Part shown: positions 17,140 through 24,815 of the stretch, in pieces
Numbering within the stretch: position 1 is the first letter of the stretch
How the letters are laid out: each line of letters opens with the position of its first letter
Program-made: the position numbers and the translations under genes
Notes under the pieces: generated by a model
Database searches by the model: none
What the model saw: only the letters and a program-made list of their open reading frames with translations
Told to the model about the DNA's origin: nothing
Assembly: GCA_005402585.1 (NCBI GenBank)
Contig: BIFP01000067.1
Span: forward strand, 186,001 to 250,000
DNA: 64,000 bases
Reading direction: 5' to 3'
From: Micromonosporaceae bacterium KJ-029
Lineage (GTDB): Bacteria > Actinomycetota > Actinomycetes > Mycobacteriales > Micromonosporaceae

Positions 17140-17330
17140 GCGAGCGCCAGCGAGCGAACCGTCAATACAGGAGCGAGCGTTCGGCACCGCAGCGTGGCGG
17201 CGTGAGCGGCCGGTCAGCGTGGGTGCCGGCTGTGAGGCGTGGCGCTCCACCTGCGACACGCCGGGCAGGTCCTTGGCTCATCGCTCGGGTGCGCTTACGT
17301 TGCCCGGAAGAGGATCAGTGGTTGACATAA
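17136..17330 (+). CDS. Mini-ORF of the intercistronic repeat family, after ftsQ
   Basis: 64-codon reading frame whose GTG overlaps the ftsQ stop (GTGA). Its first residues, VSERQRANRQYRSER, match the starts of the mini-ORFs between the trp genes (MSERQRAN, MSERERAN). Only this first part looks like the repeat; the rest is Arg/Pro-rich and unrecognised. It ends with TAA inside the predicted ftsZ promoter, 127 nt before ftsZ, so unlike the other members it does not hand over directly to the next gene. It may be a decayed or elongated copy. Confidence 0.45.
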   Translation: MSERQRANRQYRSERSAPQRGGVSGRSAWVPAVRRGAPPATRRAGPWLIARVRLRCPEEDQWLT

Positions 17331-17353
17331 CTGTCACCCTCTAGTAGAGGGTG
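17322..17353 (+). promoter_or_regulatory. ftsZ promoter with overlapping inverted repeat
   Basis: TTGACA (17322-17327), a 17 bp spacer and TAGAGG (17345-17350) form one of the best sigma-70-like promoters in the window. An 8-bp inverted repeat CACCCTCT/AGAGGGTG (17335-17342 and 17346-17353, 3 nt loop) covers the spacer and -10 region, so it may be an operator. The start site would lie about 100 nt before ftsZ. Confidence 0.6.
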
Positions 17354-17457
17354 AGGGTTTACCTCTCGACCTCGCTGGTGACAGCTGCGTCGACCGCCGG
17401 TCCGGCCACGCCGTAGCCGGTCGGGGAGTAGCCAATCTCGAAGGGAAAGGACCGGAG

Positions 17458-18573
17458 ATGACACCTCCGCACAACTACCTGGCGGTCATCAAGGTCGTCG
17501 GCATCGGGGGCGGCGGCGTCAACGCCGTCAACCGGATGATCGAGGTTGGGCTCAAGGGCGTCGAGTTCATCGCGATCAACACGGACGCGCAGGCGTTGCT
17601 GATGAGCGACGCCGACGTCAAGCTCGACGTCGGCCGCGAGCTGACCCGGGGGCTGGGCGCCGGCGCCAATCCGGACGTCGGCAAGAACGCCGCCGAGGAC
17701 CACCGCGACGAGATCGAGGAGGTGCTCAAGGGCGCCGACATGGTCTTCGTGACCTGCGGCGAGGGTGGCGGCACCGGCACCGGCGGCGCGCCCGTGGTGG
17801 CGAACATCGCCCGCAAGCTGGGTGCGCTGACCATCGGCGTGGTGACCCGCCCCTTCTCCTTCGAGGGCAAGCGCCGCCAGGTGCAGGCCGAGGCCGGCAT
17901 CGACGAGCTGCGCAACCAGTGCGACACCCTGATCGTCATCCCCAACGACCGGCTGTTGGCGCTCGGCGACCGCAACATCAGCATGATGGACGCGTTCCGT
18001 ACGGCCGACCAGGTGCTCCTCTCCGGTGTCCAGGGCATCACCGACCTGATCACCACGCCGGGTCTGATCAACCTGGACTTCGCCGACGTCAAGAGCGTGA
18101 TGAGCGGCGCGGGCAGCGCGCTGATGGGCATCGGCAGCGCCCGCGGCGAGAACCGCGCGGTCGAGGCGGCCGAGGCGGCCATCTCCAGCCCGCTGCTGGA
18201 GCAGAGCATGGACGGCGCCCGGGGCGTGCTGCTGTCCATCGCCGGCGGGTCCGACCTGGGCCTGTTCGAGATCAACGACGCGGCCCAGCTGGTCACCGAC
18301 GCGGCCCACCCGGACGCCAACATCATCTTCGGTGCGGTCATCGACGACGCCCTCGGCGACGAGGTGCGGGTGACGGTGATCGCGGCGGGCTTCGACGGCG
18401 GCGCGCCGGCCTACAAGGCGGCCGAGCCGGCCCGCAAGACCAACCAGAACCAGCCCACCCAGCCGAGCACGCCGGTCGTGCCGTCGCCCACCCCGCCGGT
18501 CACGCCACAGTCGCCGCGCCGGGTGCTCTTCGACGACGTCGACGTGCCCGACTTCCTCAAGAACGGGTCCTGA
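17458..18573 (+). CDS. ftsZ: Cell division GTPase FtsZ
   Basis: 371 aa tubulin-like GTPase that forms the Z-ring. The nucleotide-binding GIGGGGVNAVNRM is near the N-terminus, and the tubulin signature GGGTGTG is at residues 103-109. The linker (about 320-355) is short and rich in Thr, Pro and Gln. The C-terminal conserved peptide DDVDVPDFLK at the end is the docking site for SepF and other partners. The ATG follows a purine-rich GAAAGGACCGGAG site. It has its own promoter but lies in the usual dcw position. Confidence 0.98.
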   Translation: MTPPHNYLAVIKVVGIGGGGVNAVNRMIEVGLKGVEFIAINTDAQALLMSDADVKLDVGRELTRGLGAGANPDVGKNAAEDHRDEIEEVLKGADMVFVTCGEGGGTGTGGAPVVANIARKLGALTIGVVTRPFSFEGKRRQVQAEAGIDELRNQCDTLIVIPNDRLLALGDRNISMMDAFRTADQVLLSGVQGITDLITTPGLINLDFADVKSVMSGAGSALMGIGSARGENRAVEAAEAAISSPLLEQSMDGARGVLLSIAGGSDLGLFEINDAAQLVTDAAHPDANIIFGAVIDDALGDEVRVTVIAAGFDGGAPAYKAAEPARKTNQNQPTQPSTPVVPSPTPPVTPQSPRRVLFDDVDVPDFLKNGS

Positions 18574-18582
18574 GCACCGCCG

Positions 18583-19329
18583 ATGACCGACAGTCCTGCC
18601 CTGGTACGCCCCGACCGGCGTGCCGAACTGGCCGCCGGGCTGGCCCGTGTACGCGCGCGTATCGCCGACGCCTGTGCCGCGGCGGGCCGCGACCGGGCCG
18701 AGGTGACCATGATCGCGGTGACCAAGACCTACCCGGCGGCCGACGTGGTGGCCCTGGCCAGCCTCGGTGTGACCGACGTGGGGGAGAACCGCGACCAGGA
18801 GGCGGCGACCAAGGCCACGCAGGTCGCCGCCGCCGGGGTCAGTCCGCGCTGGCACTTCATCGGTCGGCTGCAACGCAACAAGGTGAAGTCGGTGATCCGG
18901 TACGCGGACGTGGTGCAGTCCGTCGACAGCGTCCGGTTGGCGTCCGCACTGGACGCCGCCGCGACCGCCGGCCGGGACCACCCGCTGGACGTGCTGGTGC
19001 AGGTCAGCATCGACGCCGACCCGGCGCGGGGCGGTACGGTGCCGGACTCGGCGGATCCGGACGTCGGCCTCGGCCCGGTCGCCGCCGCGGTGGCCGCCGC
19101 GCCGGGGCTGCGGCTGGCCGGGCTGATGGCCGTGGCGCCGCTCGGCTGGGAGCCGGAGCGGGCGTTCGAGCGGCTGGCCATGGTCGCCGCGGCGTTCCGG
19201 GCCGACCATCCGGAGGCCACCGCCCTGTCGGCAGGCATGAGTGGTGACCTGGAGGCGGCGATCGATCACGGCGCGACACATGTCCGCGTCGGCAGCGCGT
19301 TGCTCGGAATGCGTCCCACGCTGCGGTAG
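18583..19329 (+). CDS. YggS family pyridoxal phosphate homeostasis protein
   Basis: 248 aa alanine-racemase-fold PLP-binding protein without known catalysis, thought to buffer PLP and affect amino acid metabolism. The PLP lysine is expected in MIAVTKTYPAADV (near residue 47). DVGENRDQEAATKATQV, WHFIGRLQRNKVKSV, DSVRLASALDAAA and the C-terminal LSAGMSGDLEAAIDHGATHVRVGSALLG are family motifs. It lies 9 nt after ftsZ, the conserved position in Gram-positive ftsZ-ylm clusters, and is probably co-transcribed. Confidence 0.92.
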   Translation: MTDSPALVRPDRRAELAAGLARVRARIADACAAAGRDRAEVTMIAVTKTYPAADVVALASLGVTDVGENRDQEAATKATQVAAAGVSPRWHFIGRLQRNKVKSVIRYADVVQSVDSVRLASALDAAATAGRDHPLDVLVQVSIDADPARGGTVPDSADPDVGLGPVAAAVAAAPGLRLAGLMAVAPLGWEPERAFERLAMVAAAFRADHPEATALSAGMSGDLEAAIDHGATHVRVGSALLGMRPTLR

Positions 19330-19400
19330 CCTGGCCGCGAGAGAAGCAAATTACATCAGTGTTGTTTGCAGGAACGGCCTTCCCGGCGACCGGGGGGCGC

Positions 19401-19424
19401 GACGTGCAACGCGAATTGCGCGTC
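19401..19424. promoter_or_regulatory. Dyad upstream of sepF
   Basis: GACGTGCAA (19401-19409) and TTGCGCGTC (19416-19424) form an imperfect inverted repeat (8 of 9 positions) around a 6-nt centre, in the 194 bp gap between the YggS gene and sepF. A TAGCCT -10-like hexamer lies at 19327-19332. It could be an operator for sepF; evidence is only the symmetry. Confidence 0.35.
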
Positions 19425-19523
19425 GGGGGATTGCCGTTCCGGTCCAGTGGGCAGGAATGGTCCACTCGCGACAGGCGACACGGCGGGGGCGTGTGCCGCA
19501 CGGCGGACGGGAAGGGCGCGGGG

Positions 19524-20216
19524 ATGGGTGCACTGCGCAAGGCGGGGGTCTGGCTCGGACTGGTCGAAGAGGACGACGAGCGGGCCTATGACGACGGTGG
19601 CTACGAAAAGGGTAGCTACCGTGAGTCGCGCTACCGGCAGAGCCGGTACGCGGAGGAGTTCGCCGACGATCTTGACGACGAGGCCGAGGAGCCGCCGGCA
19701 CCTCGGCCCCGGCTCGGCGACCGGGGCCGGTCGAGCGATCGGTCCGCCGGCCGCCTCGGTGAGTCCGAGCGGCTGGAGTCCGAGCGCCCGGAGCGGGTCG
19801 AGCGGTCCAGCGTACGGTCGATCACGCGGTCGACCGGTGAGCCGTCCGGCGCGCTGACCTACCACTCCCGGGACAATCTCGCGCTGGCGCCGCAGGTGCA
19901 GCCCCGCGAGCGCGTGGTGGTGCCGGAGGAGGAGCAGCGTTACCAGATCACCACGCTGCACCCGACCACCTACCGCGAGGCCCGGACCATCGGTGAGCAT
20001 TTCCGGGACGGCGTTCCCGTGATCATCAACCTCACCGAGATGGATGAGGCGGACGCCCGCCGTCTGGTGGACTTCGCCGCCGGACTCGCGTTCGGGCTGC
20101 GCGGTACGATCGAGCGCGTGACCAACCGGGTGTTCCTGCTCTCACCGGCCAACGTCCAGGTCACCGCGGAGGACAAGGCCAAGATCGCTGAGGGCGGGTT
20201 CTTCAGCCTGAGTTGA
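19524..20216 (+). CDS. sepF: Cell division protein SepF
   Basis: 230 aa FtsZ-membrane anchor. The N-terminal amphipathic helix MGALRKAGVWLGLVEED serves for membrane binding, followed by a long Arg/Glu/Asp/Ser-rich disordered linker (about 20-125) and the C-terminal SepF domain (ITTLHPTTYREARTIGEHFRDGVPVIINLTEM...RRLVDFAAGLAFGLRGTIERV...VFLLSPANVQV). The ATG at MGALRKAG is chosen because a GGAAGGGCGCGGGG site precedes it; the ORF is open 55 codons further up without family features. Its stop is 29 nt before yggT. Confidence 0.95.
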   Translation: MGALRKAGVWLGLVEEDDERAYDDGGYEKGSYRESRYRQSRYAEEFADDLDDEAEEPPAPRPRLGDRGRSSDRSAGRLGESERLESERPERVERSSVRSITRSTGEPSGALTYHSRDNLALAPQVQPRERVVVPEEEQRYQITTLHPTTYREARTIGEHFRDGVPVIINLTEMDEADARRLVDFAAGLAFGLRGTIERVTNRVFLLSPANVQVTAEDKAKIAEGGFFSLS

Positions 20217-20245
20217 CCCGCCCGACCAGAGGGACGTCGCCTGCC

Positions 20246-20551
20246 GTGTTGTCGATCCTGCTTCAGGTCCTCTACCTGATCACGTATGTCTTCCTTATCG
20301 TTCTTCTGGCCCGTTTCGTACTGAGTGCGGTCCTGCAGTACGGCCGGCGCTGGCAACCCGGTCGCGGGGCATCGGCTGGATTGGAATCCGTGTGGAGCGT
20401 CACTGATCCCCCGCTCTGGGCGTTGAGGCGTGTGATCCCTCCGCTGCGGATTGGTACCGTGAGCATCGACCTGGCCTCCCTTGTGCTCCTGGTTATCCTG
20501 TTCGTGCTGATGAGGTTTGTGTTAGAGCCGGCGATCATCAGGACCGCCTGA
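20246..20551 (+). CDS. YggT family membrane protein
   Basis: 101 aa with two strongly hydrophobic segments (LLQVLYLITYVFLIVLLARFVL and ASLVLLVILFVLMRFVL) and the connecting VTDPPLWALRRVIPPLRIG, which is the YggT hallmark. It is found between sepF and divIVA in Gram-positive bacteria, where it is suspected of a role in membrane or division organisation. GTG 20246 is chosen, with AGAGGGA upstream; a TTG further up overlapping the sepF stop is less likely. Function is not established. Confidence 0.88.
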   Translation: MLSILLQVLYLITYVFLIVLLARFVLSAVLQYGRRWQPGRGASAGLESVWSVTDPPLWALRRVIPPLRIGTVSIDLASLVLLVILFVLMRFVLEPAIIRTA

Positions 20552-20595
20552 TGACCGACGCGCTATCGCGGCCGCAACTGACCCGAGGAGTTTCG

Positions 20596-21399
20596 ATGCC
20601 GCTGACCCCGGCCGACGTCCACAACGTCGCCTTCAAGAAGCCGCCGATCGGCAAGCGGGGCTACGACGAGGAGGAGGTCGACGCCTTCCTGGACGAGGTC
20701 GAGCGCGAACTCGCCCGTCTGATCGAGGAGAACAACGAACTGCGCGCCCAGGTGGAGCGCGGAGGGCGGGGCGGCGCCCCCGCCGGCCCCGGCGGCGACG
20801 CCCGCCTGGCGGCCGAGCTGAACGACGTCAAGGCCCAGCTCGACCGGGTGCAGCGCGACAAGGCCGCCGCCGAGCAGGCCGCCCGCGCCATGCAGGCCGA
20901 GCTGGAGCAGGTCCGGGGCGCCGCTGGTGGCGCCGTGCCGGGCGGTGACGGCGAGCAGCAGGCGCTGCGGGTGCTGATGATGGCCCAGCGGACGGCGGAC
21001 GACCACGTCTCCGACGCCCGCCGCGAGGCCGACCAGCTGCTCTCCGAGGCCCGCTCCAAGGCCGAGGAGGTCACCCGCGAGGCGCGGGCCAAGGCCGACG
21101 CGCTCGAGCGCGACGCCCGGCAGCGGCACCAGGAGGCCATGGGCGGCCTGGACGCCAAGCGCACCGCGCTGCAGAAGCACATCGAGGAGCTCAAGCAGTT
21201 CGAGCGGGAGTACCGCACCCGGCTCAAGGCGTACCTGGAGAGCCAGCTGCGTGACCTCGACGGCCGTGGCCAGGGCCTGGAGGCCGAGATGACCCGCGGG
21301 GAGAACACCCGGGCCGCAGCCGGCAACGGGCTGGCCGCCGCCGGCCTCGCCGGTTCCTACGGCGCAGGGCGCTCCGGCGCGCTCGAGTCCGGTCGCTGA
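20596..21399 (+). CDS. divIVA: Polar growth protein DivIVA (Wag31)
   Basis: 267 aa coiled-coil protein that marks cell poles and directs tip extension in actinobacteria. N-terminal membrane-binding domain: MPLTPADVHNVAFKKPPIGKRGYDEEEVDAFLDEVE. Long coiled coils follow, interrupted by a Gly/Pro-rich linker (about 68-82) and a GGAVPGG break near residue 125; the tail is Ala/Gly-rich. The ATG at MPLTPADV is chosen because GAGGAG lies 5 nt upstream; an earlier ATG at 20551 would add 15 residues that are not family-like. The assigned role is from the family. Confidence 0.95.
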   Translation: MPLTPADVHNVAFKKPPIGKRGYDEEEVDAFLDEVERELARLIEENNELRAQVERGGRGGAPAGPGGDARLAAELNDVKAQLDRVQRDKAAAEQAARAMQAELEQVRGAAGGAVPGGDGEQQALRVLMMAQRTADDHVSDARREADQLLSEARSKAEEVTREARAKADALERDARQRHQEAMGGLDAKRTALQKHIEELKQFEREYRTRLKAYLESQLRDLDGRGQGLEAEMTRGENTRAAAGNGLAAAGLAGSYGAGRSGALESGR

Positions 21400-21476
21400 A
21401 CCACCGGGCCGGTGACCGTCGTCGGCGCGGCGGTCGCCCGCCCTGCCTCATCGGTACGACGCGGCGGGGGTGAGCC

Positions 21477-22085
21477 GTGATAGTCGTCAGTCTCGCGCTC
21501 ATCCTCGTCGCGGTGGTACTGCTGGTGCTCGGCCTGGCCGGAGGGTCCAGCCTCCTGCTGGTCGTCTCCATCGGGGCCAGCCTGCTGGCCGCCGTCGCGC
21601 TGGTCGCGGGCGCCCGCCAGGCGGCCGCCGGCCGGGCCTCGGCGCACCGCGGACCGAACGGGCGCCAGTCACGGGACAGGGCCGGCGCGGCCACTCCGAC
21701 CGCCGACCGTGAGCCGGACATCCCGGCACAGCACGTCCCACCAACGGTGGACACCGGCGATTCCGGGTGGCGGCAACCACCCGGTTCGCTGGTGACGGAC
21801 CCGAGGGAGCCGGCCACCGACGCCGGTGGTGACATCGCCGACGGGTATGACGACGAGCCCGCGGCTCAGGAGATCACCCCGGAGCAGGCGGCCCGGGTGG
21901 CCCGCCTCACGGACGACGTCCGGGTGGTCGACGGGCGGCCCCGTTACCACCTCGTCGAGTGCCCGCACCTGGTCGGGCGGGAGCACGAGCCGTTGCCCGT
22001 CGCCGAGGCGGTCGAACTCGGTTTCACTCCGTGCGCGCACTGCGCGCCGGGCACCACCCTGCTGTCGGAATCCGGACGGCGCTGA
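21477..22085 (+). CDS. Membrane protein with C-terminal Cys/His motif, unknown function
   Basis: 202 aa. Two adjacent membrane helices fill residues 1-45 (VVSLALILVAVVLLVLGLAGG and LLLVVSIGASLLAAVALVAG). A charged, disordered stretch follows, then a C-terminal domain YHLVECPHLVGREHEPLPVAEAVELGFTPCAHC. The spacing of C-x-H and C-x-x-C, with E-A-V-E-x-G-F-x-P-C, resembles the metal-binding domain of Ada-like proteins, so a zinc site facing the cytoplasm is plausible. It lies between divIVA and a DUF167 gene. No function can be assigned. Confidence 0.8.
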   Translation: MIVVSLALILVAVVLLVLGLAGGSSLLLVVSIGASLLAAVALVAGARQAAAGRASAHRGPNGRQSRDRAGAATPTADREPDIPAQHVPPTVDTGDSGWRQPPGSLVTDPREPATDAGGDIADGYDDEPAAQEITPEQAARVARLTDDVRVVDGRPRYHLVECPHLVGREHEPLPVAEAVELGFTPCAHCAPGTTLLSESGRR

Positions 22086-22095
22086 GCCGATCCCG

Positions 22096-22401
22096 ATGGA
22101 CGATGCGCTCACCGTCGCCGTCCGGGTGAAGCCGGGGGCGTCCCGAGCCCGGGTGGGCGGTCGGTTCGACGGCCCGCACGGGCCCGCGTTGGTGATCGCG
22201 GTCAACGCTCCGGCGGTCGACGGGCGGGCCACCGAGGCGGCCCGGCGGGCGCTGGCCGGGGCGCTCGGCGTCCGGCCGGCAGCGGTGTCGCTGCGTACCG
22301 GCGCGGCGAGCCGCGACAAACTCTTCCTGGTCGCCCCCGCCGGTCCGGAACTGGCCGGGCGGCTGAGCCGGTTGCGCGACGGCGCCGAGCCGAGCGGCTG
22401 A
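22096..22401 (+). CDS. DUF167 (YggU) family protein
   Basis: 101 aa small basic protein. The family pattern V-R-V-K-P-G-A-S...G...A-L-V-I-A-V-N-A-P-A-V-D-G-R-A-T-E-A-A...A-L-A and the C-terminal V-S-L-R-T-G-A-A-S-R-D-K are clear. The ATG lies 10 nt after the preceding stop, so it is likely co-transcribed. The family is often encoded near yggT and yggS; its biochemical role is unknown. Confidence 0.88.
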   Translation: MDDALTVAVRVKPGASRARVGGRFDGPHGPALVIAVNAPAVDGRATEAARRALAGALGVRPAAVSLRTGAASRDKLFLVAPAGPELAGRLSRLRDGAEPSG

Positions 22402-22573
22402 GAGACTGCCGGGATCGGGCCGGAGTCCTTGGCCGAGTACGCCGGATCGGGCGCCTTGATCTGCTAGCGTTCCATTTGCCCTGATATGGCATGAAATTAG
22501 GGTGGATCGGGCGCTCCGGAGCGGCACGTTGTCGGACGCCTGTACGTTCCGTATCCTTGCCAACCTCCGGAGT

Positions 22574-22602
22574 GCGCGGCCTCGTGGCCGCGCGCCCGTT
22601 TT
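22574..22602 (+). terminator. Rho-independent-type terminator downstream of the DUF167 gene
   Basis: Perfect 8-bp stem GCGCGGCC/GGCCGCGC (22574-22581 and 22586-22593) with a TCGT loop, followed by GCCCG and TTTT (22599-22602). It lies 173 nt after the DUF167 gene and 80 nt before the DksA-type gene. It may end the ftsZ-to-DUF167 transcript or act as an attenuator for the next gene. Confidence 0.6.
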
Positions 22603-22681
22603 GTACCCGGGGCGGCCGATGTAGGCGGCCCCTGTCCAGGCGCCGCGGACTGACCGCGGCTCCGTGGCCGAGGGAGCGACG

Positions 22682-23101
22682 ATGGCCAAGCCAGCCGACA
22701 CCAGGACCGCAGGCCGCAAGCCGACCGCCAAGTCCACCCGCAGCGCCGCGGAGACCGAGAAGATCCGTGCCGCGCTGGCGGCCCGGCATGACGAGTTGCG
22801 AGCCGAGTACGATCAGACGCTGAGCGAGATCACCGAGCTGCAGCGCGATCGGCTGACCGACTCGGCCGGGGACGACCAGGCCGACACCGGCACCAAGACG
22901 TTCGAGCGGGAGCAGGAGATCTCTCTCGCCAACAGCATCCTGGAACGGATCACGCAGGTCGAACGCGCGCTGGAGCGCCTCGACGAGGGTGGTTACGGCT
23001 GGTGCGAGCGGTGCGGCAACCCCATCCCGGTGGAGCGGCTGGCCGCCTTCCCGTCGGCCACCCTCTGCGTGACCTGCAAGCAGCTGGAGGAGCGGCGCTG
23101 A
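22682..23101 (+). CDS. TraR/DksA-type C4 zinc-finger protein
   Basis: 139 aa. Basic N-terminus (to about residue 25), a helical hairpin rich in Glu/Arg/Leu (IRAALAARHDELRAEYDQTLSEI...), and a C-terminal C4 zinc finger CERCGNPI...LCVTC. DksA-type proteins insert into the RNA polymerase secondary channel; actinobacterial members are less studied. The ATG at MAKPADTR follows AGGGAG; a GTG six codons earlier is also possible. The gene stands alone after a terminator and before lspA. Confidence 0.88.
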   Translation: MAKPADTRTAGRKPTAKSTRSAAETEKIRAALAARHDELRAEYDQTLSEITELQRDRLTDSAGDDQADTGTKTFEREQEISLANSILERITQVERALERLDEGGYGWCERCGNPIPVERLAAFPSATLCVTCKQLEERR

Positions 23102-23168
23102 CGGCCCGCTCCCCGGCCACGGTGCGCGGCGGTGCGACGGCACCGCCGCGATTCTCGATGGGGAGCAG

Positions 23169-23831
23169 ATGAGCGCAGCACCGCCCGCTGGATCCGGTAC
23201 CGCCGAGCCGGGCACCGCCACGAAGTCGCGGCGTCGGCCGGTCGCGATCCTGCTCAGCATCGCGGCGTTCGCGCTGACGGTCGACGTGCTCACCAAGCAC
23301 CTGGCCCTGGTCGAACTCAGCAACCGCGAGCCGGTACGACTGTTGGGCGGGGCCGTCTACCTCTCGCTGACCCGCAACAGCGGCGCCGCGTGGAGCCTCG
23401 GGAAGGAATACACCTGGGTCTTCCCGCTGATCGGGCTCGGCGTACTGACCTGGATCGCCTGGATGGCACGGACGCTGCGCTCGGTGCCGTGGGCGATCTC
23501 GCTCGGCCTGGTGGTCGGCGGGGTGACGGGCAACCTGATCGACCGGATCTTCCGGGCCCCGGGCTGGTTCGTCGGACACGTGGTCGACATGGTCAGCGTC
23601 TTCGACCCGTACGGCCGGGTCTTCCCGATCTTCAACGCCGCCGACAGCGCGCTGGTCTGCGGTGTGCTGTTGGCCGTGGGGCTGGAGTTCACCGGCCGCC
23701 AGCGCGACGGTACCCGTGCCGCCGGCGACGACCGTCCGGCCAACGCGGCCAAGAAGGGCGCCGCGAGCGAGGACGGTGCCGGGGCCGAGGAGTCCGGTGC
23801 CACCGACGGCGGGCGGCGGGAGCGGGCGTGA
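23169..23831 (+). CDS. lspA: Lipoprotein signal peptidase LspA (signal peptidase II)
   Basis: 220 aa membrane aspartyl protease that removes signal peptides from lipoproteins after Lgt has added diacylglycerol. Four membrane helices are visible; catalytic aspartates are expected in GNLIDRIF and FNAADSALV, both intact. LTRNSGAAWSLG is the third family motif. A hydrophilic Ala/Glu-rich C-terminal tail of about 45 residues is extra. The ATG follows GGGGAGCAG. Its stop overlaps the rluD start (GTGA). lgt, the preceding step in the pathway, lies at 57291. Confidence 0.95.
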   Translation: MSAAPPAGSGTAEPGTATKSRRRPVAILLSIAAFALTVDVLTKHLALVELSNREPVRLLGGAVYLSLTRNSGAAWSLGKEYTWVFPLIGLGVLTWIAWMARTLRSVPWAISLGLVVGGVTGNLIDRIFRAPGWFVGHVVDMVSVFDPYGRVFPIFNAADSALVCGVLLAVGLEFTGRQRDGTRAAGDDRPANAAKKGAASEDGAGAEESGATDGGRRERA

Positions 23832-24772
23832 CGGCCACCTTCGCCGCCGGCGGCGACCACCGCAGCCTGCCGGTACCGGACGGCCTTGACGGGATGCGAC
23901 TGGACCAGGCCGTGGCCCGGCTGTTCGGCCTCTCCCGGACGGCCGCCGCCGCGCTGGTCGACGCCGGTGAGGCGTTGGTCGACGGCGCGGTGCGGCCCAA
24001 TTCGCACAAGGTTCGGGCGGGCTCCTGGCTGGAGGTGACGCTGCCCGCGCCGGCCACGGCGCCGGTGGTGGTGCCCCAGGCGGTGCCCGGCCTTCGGGTC
24101 GTCCACGCGGACGACGACATCGTGGTGGTCGACAAGCCGGTCGGGGTGGCCGCGCATCCCAGCCCCGGCTGGACCGGCCCGACCGTGATCGGCGGGTTGG
24201 CCGCGATCGGGCACACCATCGCCACCAGCGGCGCCGCCGAGCGCCAGGGGGTGGTGCACCGGCTCGACGTCGGCACCACCGGGATCATGGTGGTGGCCAA
24301 GAGCGAGCAGGCGTACAGCAGCCTGAAGCGGGCCTTCAAGTACCGCGAGGTGGAGAAGCGCTACCACGCGGTGGTCCAGGGCCACCTCGACCCGCTGCGC
24401 GGCACCATCGACGCCCCGATCGACCGGCACCCCCATCACGACTACCGGTGGGCGGTGGTCTCCGGCGGAAAGCCCAGCATCACGCACTACGACACCATCG
24501 AGGCGTTCCCCTCGGCGAGCCTGGTCGACGTGCGGCTGGAGACCGGTCGTACCCACCAGATCCGGGTGCACTTCTCCACCCTGCGACACCCGTGCGTGGG
24601 TGACCTGACGTACGGCGCGGATCCCACTCTCGCCGGCCGGCTCGGACTGGATCGGCAGTGGTTGCACGCCAGAGAGTTGAGTTTCGAGCACCCCCGTACG
24701 GGGGACGAGGTCCGCTTCGTCAGCGACTACCCTGACGACCTGGGACGCGCGCTGGACATCCTCCGCGACTGA
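23828..24772 (+). CDS. rluD: RluD-type 23S rRNA pseudouridine synthase
   Basis: 314 aa. An N-terminal S4 RNA-binding domain (MRLDQAVARLFGLSRTAAAALVDAGEALVDG) is followed by the RsuA/RluA catalytic domain with VVHRLDVGTTGIMVVAK, where the Asp of HRLD is the nucleophile, and the RLETGRTHQIRVH motif. It isomerises uridines in 23S rRNA; the exact positions cannot be predicted. The GTG start overlaps the lspA stop by 4 bp, the usual lspA-rluD pairing. Confidence 0.92.
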   Translation: MTATFAAGGDHRSLPVPDGLDGMRLDQAVARLFGLSRTAAAALVDAGEALVDGAVRPNSHKVRAGSWLEVTLPAPATAPVVVPQAVPGLRVVHADDDIVVVDKPVGVAAHPSPGWTGPTVIGGLAAIGHTIATSGAAERQGVVHRLDVGTTGIMVVAKSEQAYSSLKRAFKYREVEKRYHAVVQGHLDPLRGTIDAPIDRHPHHDYRWAVVSGGKPSITHYDTIEAFPSASLVDVRLETGRTHQIRVHFSTLRHPCVGDLTYGADPTLAGRLGLDRQWLHARELSFEHPRTGDEVRFVSDYPDDLGRALDILRD

Positions 24773-24815
24773 CGCGCCCCGCCCGTCCCGACCGATCCGA
24801 CGAGGGGGTCCGCCC

